A DNA stretch of 64,000 nucleotides, from positions 24,310 through 88,309 of the forward strand of contig CAKZVK010000024.1 in assembly GCA_937921825.1 (NCBI GenBank). Direction: 5' to 3'. Of the stretch, positions 58,760 through 64,000 are shown in pieces (position 1 is the stretch's first letter; each line of letters starts with the position of its first letter). This DNA is from an uncultured Saprospiraceae bacterium. Its GTDB lineage: Bacteria > Bacteroidota > Bacteroidia > Chitinophagales > Saprospiraceae. The position numbers and the translations under genes were made by a program. Under the pieces are notes generated by a model. That model had not been told where the DNA came from, did no database searches, and saw nothing but the letters and a program-made list of their open reading frames with translations.

Positions 58760-59015
58760 TCTTGAATATTGACTTAGGATAGGGCATGCAAATTTCCAGT
58801 TAACCAAAAAAAGTCTTGCTTATTTAGTGAAACTCCGTATTCTTCCTATATTTGCTAAGACGAAATCGTTCTAAGGAACATTTAAAACTCGATCTCACTT
58901 CTCTTAAGCATCTGATAATCATGTGGTTATCTCTCAAGATGCTGAATTTGTTTTGGATCAAGTTTGTGTTTTTTAGATAGATTGATTGTTTAAATACGCA
59001 ATTAATTGAACTGAA

Positions 59016-62000
59016 ATGATAAATAAACTCAATCTCATCGCCAAAATGTTTGGCGTTTTTCTAGTGGTGTTAGTCTCGGCACCAACTATCTTTTCTCAAT
59101 GTGCTGGATTTGTTCCCAATAGCTGTAATGCTACAGGTGAATGTGGGCCGAATATGATTATTAACCCTGGCTTCGAAAGTGGAGGCGTTGATGGGTGGTT
59201 GTATTCTGGTTGTGGTCAGCCAAACCAAGGAGATCCTTTTTTAGCACCTTGCGGATTTATTATCCGTGATGGATGGTCTACATTCAATGCAGGTGTTATT
59301 AGAGATAATACGGATGCTTTTGATCCATGTGGTGCTACAACCCCATCTGGTTATCTAAGTAGTAATTATTTGAAAATGTGGGCAGGAGGAGGAACCTTCC
59401 TGGCTAACGAAATCGAAAATAACGGAGGCCCTACCAACTGGCCTCTAGTTGATGCAGGGAGTACTTATTGTGCATCAGTAAGAATGATGTCTCCAAGTAA
59501 CTGGGCAGGTGGATGTCGTCAAGAGCAACTTCAACCGGGAATGACCGCGGTTTTAAGAGTTGAATTTTGGTTGGCAGACAATACTCAGTGCGAAATCGTA
59601 TCTACACCTGAGTTCGATCATACCTACGCTAATGGTAGCTGGTATACTATGTCTCTCACTGCTGTGGCTCCTCCAGGAGCTGTTAGAGCTAATGTAATTA
59701 TGCTTATGTTAGGCGGTGCTGGTGGCGCTGTCTATTTCGATGACGTTTATTTTGGCTTGAAGGCTGACGACGGACCTGCTTTTACATCTCTAGCCTGTAA
59801 TGATCACGTAAATGTTTCAGTAAACGGCGATTGCAGTATCGATTTAGATGCAAGCTCTTTGCTTGAAGGCGAACCCAATGGAGGTAGTTATACGTTTGTT
59901 GTTTTCGATGACGGAGGAAATCCTTTAGACTTAAATGATGTTTCTGGCATAATTGGAAGCCATAACCAAACTTTCACTTATGAAGTTGGAGATTTGTGTA
60001 ATGCTTCAAAATGTTGGGGTACTCTTACTATCGAAGATAAGTCAGATCCCCAGCTAAGCGACTGTACAGACTGTACAGACCCATTAGTAACGGATCCAGC
60101 ATGTATCTTTAACTGTACAGAAGAGAAATTATTCAGTACATGGATACCAGAAAGGAACATGTATGGTTTTGATGAAGGAATCCTAGATGATTTGATTCCA
60201 TCAGATTCTGGAGACTTTATAGATGACTTTGTGACAGACAACTGTGGTGTACCAGTAACGGCAAGTTATAGAGATGCCTTCAGTTCTATCGGAGACTGTA
60301 CAGAAGGGACGTTGATGACAAGAACATGGACGGTGAACTATGATAGAATAGACGGAAGCGTAGGAACGTTTGAATGTCAGAAGTTCTACAGATTCACACC
60401 ATTTACAGTATTCAATGAAGCTGGAGAATTTACAGCTACAGAAGCACCACATGAGATTTTGACCTTTACACTAAATGATGGTAATGGTAATCCATACGAT
60501 CTAGATATCTGTGTACCGACAATAGATGAGACAGTAGAAGATCAGCTATTAATGCCAAAGCAAACAGTAGTTATCCAGAACTGTAATGTTGCGATAGATC
60601 CAGCATCTATCCAAGCATACTATGACAATATAGTATCAGAAGATGAAGATACAGATGACGATGGTGATGATCCAGATGAAGGAGATGTAGATTGTGTAGT
60701 AGAAGCCAACGAAGGAACGTGGGTAGCATACCCACACTACTACTCAGTAGGATTAAATGAAAGACATACCTACGGAACAAGAATCGGTGGCACATTCATC
60801 GGAGTAGTAGATGTGAGTAATGTACCACATGCTCAGGTAGCTTCAGATGTATGTAATATAATAACAGATTATACAGATACACCGATAGAAGCCTGTGCAC
60901 CAGGTTGTGGAGGAAACACAAAGACCTTAAGAACATGGACAATCTTAGATTGGTGTGGAAGTCAGTTTGCTGAGTACCAGCAGATCATAAAAGTAGTAGA
61001 TGACTTAAGTCCAAGTATCAGTGTAGAGCCAGTGGTAGTAAGTGTAGATCCATGGGAATGTAATGCAGATGTCTATGTACCTGCACCAGGGATCAGCGAC
61101 AACTGTGATAACAATGTGACTTATGATATTGGATTTGTAGAAGGCGCTTTACAAGTAACAGGCAATGCAGAAGATGGATTTATTATCCATAATGTTCCTA
61201 TCGGAACGACAGAGTTCCAATATGTTGCTTCAGATTGTTGTGGTAACATGGGCGAGATCTTCACGACAATTACAGTAAGTGATGAGACAGCCCCAGTACC
61301 CGTGACGATTCAGAATCTAGTTGTAGAGCTAGTAAGACTAGGTGCGAATGAGCCAGGGAGCCAACAAGGGACAGCAAAGATCCATACAGCAGATATAGAT
61401 AACGGAAGTTACGATAGCTGTACAGATGTAGAGATGGAGATCAGAAGAGCACCAGTATGTGATGCAGATGATGCAGAGTGGGGTGACTTCGTAAGTTTCT
61501 GCTGTGATGATTTAGGAGGATCAGAAAGTGCTGAGATAGATATCGAGATCAGAGTATGTGATAAGAATGGGAACTGTAATCAACTATGGTCTACAGTAAC
61601 ATTAGAAAACAAAGTAGAACAAGGGTCACTGACATGTCCACCGGACTTAGTGTTGAAGTGTACAGAAGATATATGGGATTTTGAATTGACTGGTTTACCG
61701 TCATCCCCATACAATACTTGTGGTGCAGGCGAGTTGATATTGGATAGTTTAGTCTTAGCAGACATACTGGAGAGTACAGAGCCAAGACGAAAGAGAGCAA
61801 ATAATATACTACCAGGGTTAGGGCTAAAGTATTTTGATAAAGATGTACCGGCGTATGATCCACACTGTGGTTTTGGAGCCTATAGAAGACAGAGTGACCT
61901 GTGTGGAGATCAGTGGTTTGTAATCGAGCCATATGATACAGAAGTGACTTATGATGAAGAGAGAGATATCTGGTTATTTGATTCTAAGTTTGATCCAGAG

Positions 62001-64000
62001 ACGATTAACTGGCCAGCAGATGCGACAGTAGGATGTAATGGCGACTATGTAGTAGGAGAGCCTACGTGGGTAGATCCACCATGTCAGAGTATCGGAGCAG
62101 ATCTACAGACAGAGGTCTTAAACTTTGAGGCAGATGCATGCCAGAAGATTTTGAACCACTGGACAGTAATAGACTTCTGTAAGTATGATCCAAGTGAGCC
62201 AGATGCACACATATACAGACATACACAAGTGATCAAGATAATAGACGAGACAGCACCTACAGTAACGAGTCAAGATTCATTATGCTTTGCAGTGAATACA
62301 GATGAATGTACAAGAAAAGGTGTAAGCTTATCAGCAGTAGGCACAGATGCAGGAGACTGTAGTAGTGCATGGATAGGCTGGGATATCAATGTTGACTATG
62401 GTAATGATTGGGTAATCGACTGTGTATTCAGTAGTAATGTACCAGAAGTGTTACCGAATGGTGAGCCAAATCCAAAGTTCCTAGCGAAGACGACAAGCGG
62501 CGAAGCGGTGACGATCAACCTAGGAGATGATCTAGCTAAGAATACAGAACATAGAGTAGAGTGGATCGTAAATGATGGCTGTGGCAACAGAGGCAGTTAC
62601 ACGACGACCTTTACAGTAGAAGATAAGAAAGCACCGACACCATACTGTCTGAACTTAGGAACAGCAGTAATGGAGAATGGTCAAGTAGAGCTATGGGCAG
62701 TAGACTTCAACCAAGGCAGTTTTGATAACTGTAGTGCACAAGAGACGTTATTGTACACATTCACAGATGTACCTCCACCACCAAGATGTGATGAGGAGTA
62801 CGATGGACAGGATGACTTGATGTGGTATGATGCGAGTTTCTGGTTCTTTGACAGTAGCGAAGGCAGTATAGATGATGATAGAGATTGTCCATTGAATGGA
62901 GAAGGCGCTTATGAAGATGGTGGCTTTGATCAAGCGACAGGAGGATTCCCAGAGTACAGAGATGAGATCCATAGATGGTTCCCAGCCTTCAGAAGTAGTG
63001 GAGCAGTCTTCACAAGAGATGATGTAAGCGCAAATGGATTCATGCAGTTACCGATCTATGTATGGGATGAGTGCGGACAGGTAGACTTCTGTCTAGTAGA
63101 ACTAAGAATCATAGACAATGGCGGTGGAGCTGGTTTAGTATCAGGAGTTGTAAAGACAGAAGATTCTAAGGAAGTAGAAGATGTAGAGACAGAGTTGATG
63201 AGTAATACACCAGGATATCCGAAGTATGATATGACAGATGATGCTGGATTGTATGCTTTCGATGACAATGCACTGACACAGAACTACGAAGTGACAGGAA
63301 CAAAAGATGATGACTACTTGAACGGTGTAAGTACAATCGACTTAGTGAAGTTACAGAGACACATCTTAGGATTAGAGTTACTAGATAGTCCATACAAGCT
63401 GATCGCAGCGGATATCAATAACGATAGAAGAATCAATGGCCAAGACTTAGTAGAGTTGAGAAAATTGATCTTAGGAATCTACACAGAGTTACCACAGAAT
63501 GACAGCTGGATAATCATGAAGGCCGGTCAGACGATGGATATGAATAATCCATGGAGCTACGATGAGAGCATTACGATCTCAGAGATGGCTTCAGATATGA
63601 TGGATGTAGACTTCATCGGGTTGAAAGTAGGAGACTTAGATAATAGTGTAATAGCAAATGCAGCACAGAGCACAGTTACCAACTCAAGAGGCACAAGCTT
63701 CAGCTTTGACGATGCAGTAGTAGCGGCAGGTGAGCAAGTAGAAGTGACGATGACAACTGCAGAGGCACTATATGGCTACCAGTTCACACTAGATATGACG
63801 AAGATGGAGCTAGTGACAGTGACAGGTGTAGAAGAAAGCAATGTAGCAGTATTCGATGCAGCGATGACGATGAGTATGGCGAGCACAGAAGCAGTTACAG
63901 GGGAGTTATTCACACTGACACTGACAGCTAAGGAAGCAGGAAAGGTAAGTGAGTTACTAGGTATGAATAGCAGCATCACGAAGGCAGAAGCTTATGTAGG
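59016..64000 (+). CDS. Giant HYR-type surface protein with dockerin-like and cohesin-like domains (member 5), 3' end outside window
   Basis: Open frame of 1661 complete codons running off the right edge. Start ATG 59016 gives a signal peptide with Lys residues (MINKLNLIAK ... IFSQ, 1-28). A jelly-roll-like module (NPGFESGGVDGW ... VYFDDVYFG, ~48-250) resembles that of member 1. The shared Cys module ends KCWGTLTIEDK (~260-345), and a CTDCTD repeat follows at 349-355. An acidic stretch (SEDEDTDDDGDDPDEGD, ~545) lies in the YY module, then TWTILDWC, DNGSYDSC...RR...FCC (~790-840) and PTPYC ... ELWAVDFNQGSFDNC (~1205-1240). The end holds a carboxypeptidase-regulatory-like domain and a dockerin-like pair (~1433-1500, AADINNDRRINGQDL). 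Most of a cohesin-like domain is also present. The T9SS sorting domain is expected beyond the window. Codon use changes abruptly near 60060. Confidence 0.85.
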   Translation, partial: MINKLNLIAKMFGVFLVVLVSAPTIFSQCAGFVPNSCNATGECGPNMIINPGFESGGVDGWLYSGCGQPNQGDPFLAPCGFIIRDGWSTFNAGVIRDNTDAFDPCGATTPSGYLSSNYLKMWAGGGTFLANEIENNGGPTNWPLVDAGSTYCASVRMMSPSNWAGGCRQEQLQPGMTAVLRVEFWLADNTQCEIVSTPEFDHTYANGSWYTMSLTAVAPPGAVRANVIMLMLGGAGGAVYFDDVYFGLKADDGPAFTSLACNDHVNVSVNGDCSIDLDASSLLEGEPNGGSYTFVVFDDGGNPLDLNDVSGIIGSHNQTFTYEVGDLCNASKCWGTLTIEDKSDPQLSDCTDCTDPLVTDPACIFNCTEEKLFSTWIPERNMYGFDEGILDDLIPSDSGDFIDDFVTDNCGVPVTASYRDAFSSIGDCTEGTLMTRTWTVNYDRIDGSVGTFECQKFYRFTPFTVFNEAGEFTATEAPHEILTFTLNDGNGNPYDLDICVPTIDETVEDQLLMPKQTVVIQNCNVAIDPASIQAYYDNIVSEDEDTDDDGDDPDEGDVDCVVEANEGTWVAYPHYYSVGLNERHTYGTRIGGTFIGVVDVSNVPHAQVASDVCNIITDYTDTPIEACAPGCGGNTKTLRTWTILDWCGSQFAEYQQIIKVVDDLSPSISVEPVVVSVDPWECNADVYVPAPGISDNCDNNVTYDIGFVEGALQVTGNAEDGFIIHNVPIGTTEFQYVASDCCGNMGEIFTTITVSDETAPVPVTIQNLVVELVRLGANEPGSQQGTAKIHTADIDNGSYDSCTDVEMEIRRAPVCDADDAEWGDFVSFCCDDLGGSESAEIDIEIRVCDKNGNCNQLWSTVTLENKVEQGSLTCPPDLVLKCTEDIWDFELTGLPSSPYNTCGAGELILDSLVLADILESTEPRRKRANNILPGLGLKYFDKDVPAYDPHCGFGAYRRQSDLCGDQWFVIEPYDTEVTYDEERDIWLFDSKFDPETINWPADATVGCNGDYVVGEPTWVDPPCQSIGADLQTEVLNFEADACQKILNHWTVIDFCKYDPSEPDAHIYRHTQVIKIIDETAPTVTSQDSLCFAVNTDECTRKGVSLSAVGTDAGDCSSAWIGWDINVDYGNDWVIDCVFSSNVPEVLPNGEPNPKFLAKTTSGEAVTINLGDDLAKNTEHRVEWIVNDGCGNRGSYTTTFTVEDKKAPTPYCLNLGTAVMENGQVELWAVDFNQGSFDNCSAQETLLYTFTDVPPPPRCDEEYDGQDDLMWYDASFWFFDSSEGSIDDDRDCPLNGEGAYEDGGFDQATGGFPEYRDEIHRWFPAFRSSGAVFTRDDVSANGFMQLPIYVWDECGQVDFCLVELRIIDNGGGAGLVSGVVKTEDSKEVEDVETELMSNTPGYPKYDMTDDAGLYAFDDNALTQNYEVTGTKDDDYLNGVSTIDLVKLQRHILGLELLDSPYKLIAADINNDRRINGQDLVELRKLILGIYTELPQNDSWIIMKAGQTMDMNNPWSYDESITISEMASDMMDVDFIGLKVGDLDNSVIANAAQSTVTNSRGTSFSFDDAVVAAGEQVEVTMTTAEALYGYQFTLDMTKMELVTVTGVEESNVAVFDAAMTMSMASTEAVTGELFTLTLTAKEAGKVSELLGMNSSITKAEAYV

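Noticed and set aside
59046..59048. Second ATG as start of giant protein 5, which would leave AAACTCAATCT as leader
   Set aside because: The shorter signal peptide would lack any positive charge in its N-region, whereas the first ATG supplies two Lys residues. Not excluded experimentally.
60600..60660. Asp/Glu-rich coding stretch as a possible low-complexity assembly artefact
   Set aside because: The frame stays open and the flanks align with the paralogues, so it is better read as a real acidic insert.

Overview
The window is A+T-rich chromosomal DNA of a Bacteroidota bacterium. The evidence is many secreted proteins with type IX secretion (T9SS) C-terminal signals, a PorP/SprF-type outer-membrane partner gene, promoter elements of the TTTG-N19-TAnnTTTG type, scarce Shine-Dalgarno sequences, and ExbB/ExbD and anti-sigma arrangements usual for the phylum. 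The giant HYR/dockerin surface proteins suggest the Saprospiria or relatives; that placement is inference. No CRISPR array, insertion sequence, phage or plasmid gene was seen.

Layout. 1-4.3 kb (minus): an operon of a surface lipoprotein, an ECF sigma factor and an overlapping membrane anti-sigma-like protein cut by the window edge. 4.5-5.5 kb (plus): a CBS-pair protein and a small membrane protein. 5.5-13.2 kb: a T9SS-exported reprolysin-type metalloprotease, a small AbrB-like protein and a large outer-membrane beta-barrel-like protein. 13.5-17.3 kb (plus): a T9SS-exported animal-type haem peroxidase, a glycosylasparaginase-like hydrolase and an orphan LuxR-type response regulator with an altered acidic pocket. 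17.4-41.9 kb (plus): three giant HYR/dockerin proteins around a seven-repeat cohesin-like scaffold protein, with its PorP/SprF partner and a small secreted protein. 42.1-49.3 kb: housekeeping genes (ruvX, def, an RNase H, tatD, tRNA-Ser, an ExbB/ExbD operon, a DUF4293 protein, a FAD oxidoreductase). 49.5-53.8 kb: a fourth giant HYR/dockerin protein. 54-58.7 kb: a thioredoxin-like lipoprotein, an M16 peptidase and mnmE. 59.0-64.0 kb: a fifth giant HYR/dockerin protein, cut by the window end.

The most interesting content is the surface-protein set. Five paralogous giants share one module order ending in a carboxypeptidase-regulatory-like domain, a dockerin-like EF-hand pair, a cohesin-like beta-sandwich and a T9SS sorting domain. 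Between them lies a protein with about seven cohesin-like repeats, SprB-type repeats and the other class of T9SS C-terminus (CHU_C/gliding type), followed by its PorP/SprF partner. I infer a possible cellulosome-like cohesin-dockerin assembly on the cell surface, delivered by T9SS, perhaps for adhesion or matrix building rather than polysaccharide breakdown, since none of the five carries a recognisable glycoside hydrolase. All functional calls rest on reading motifs by eye; no database search was possible.
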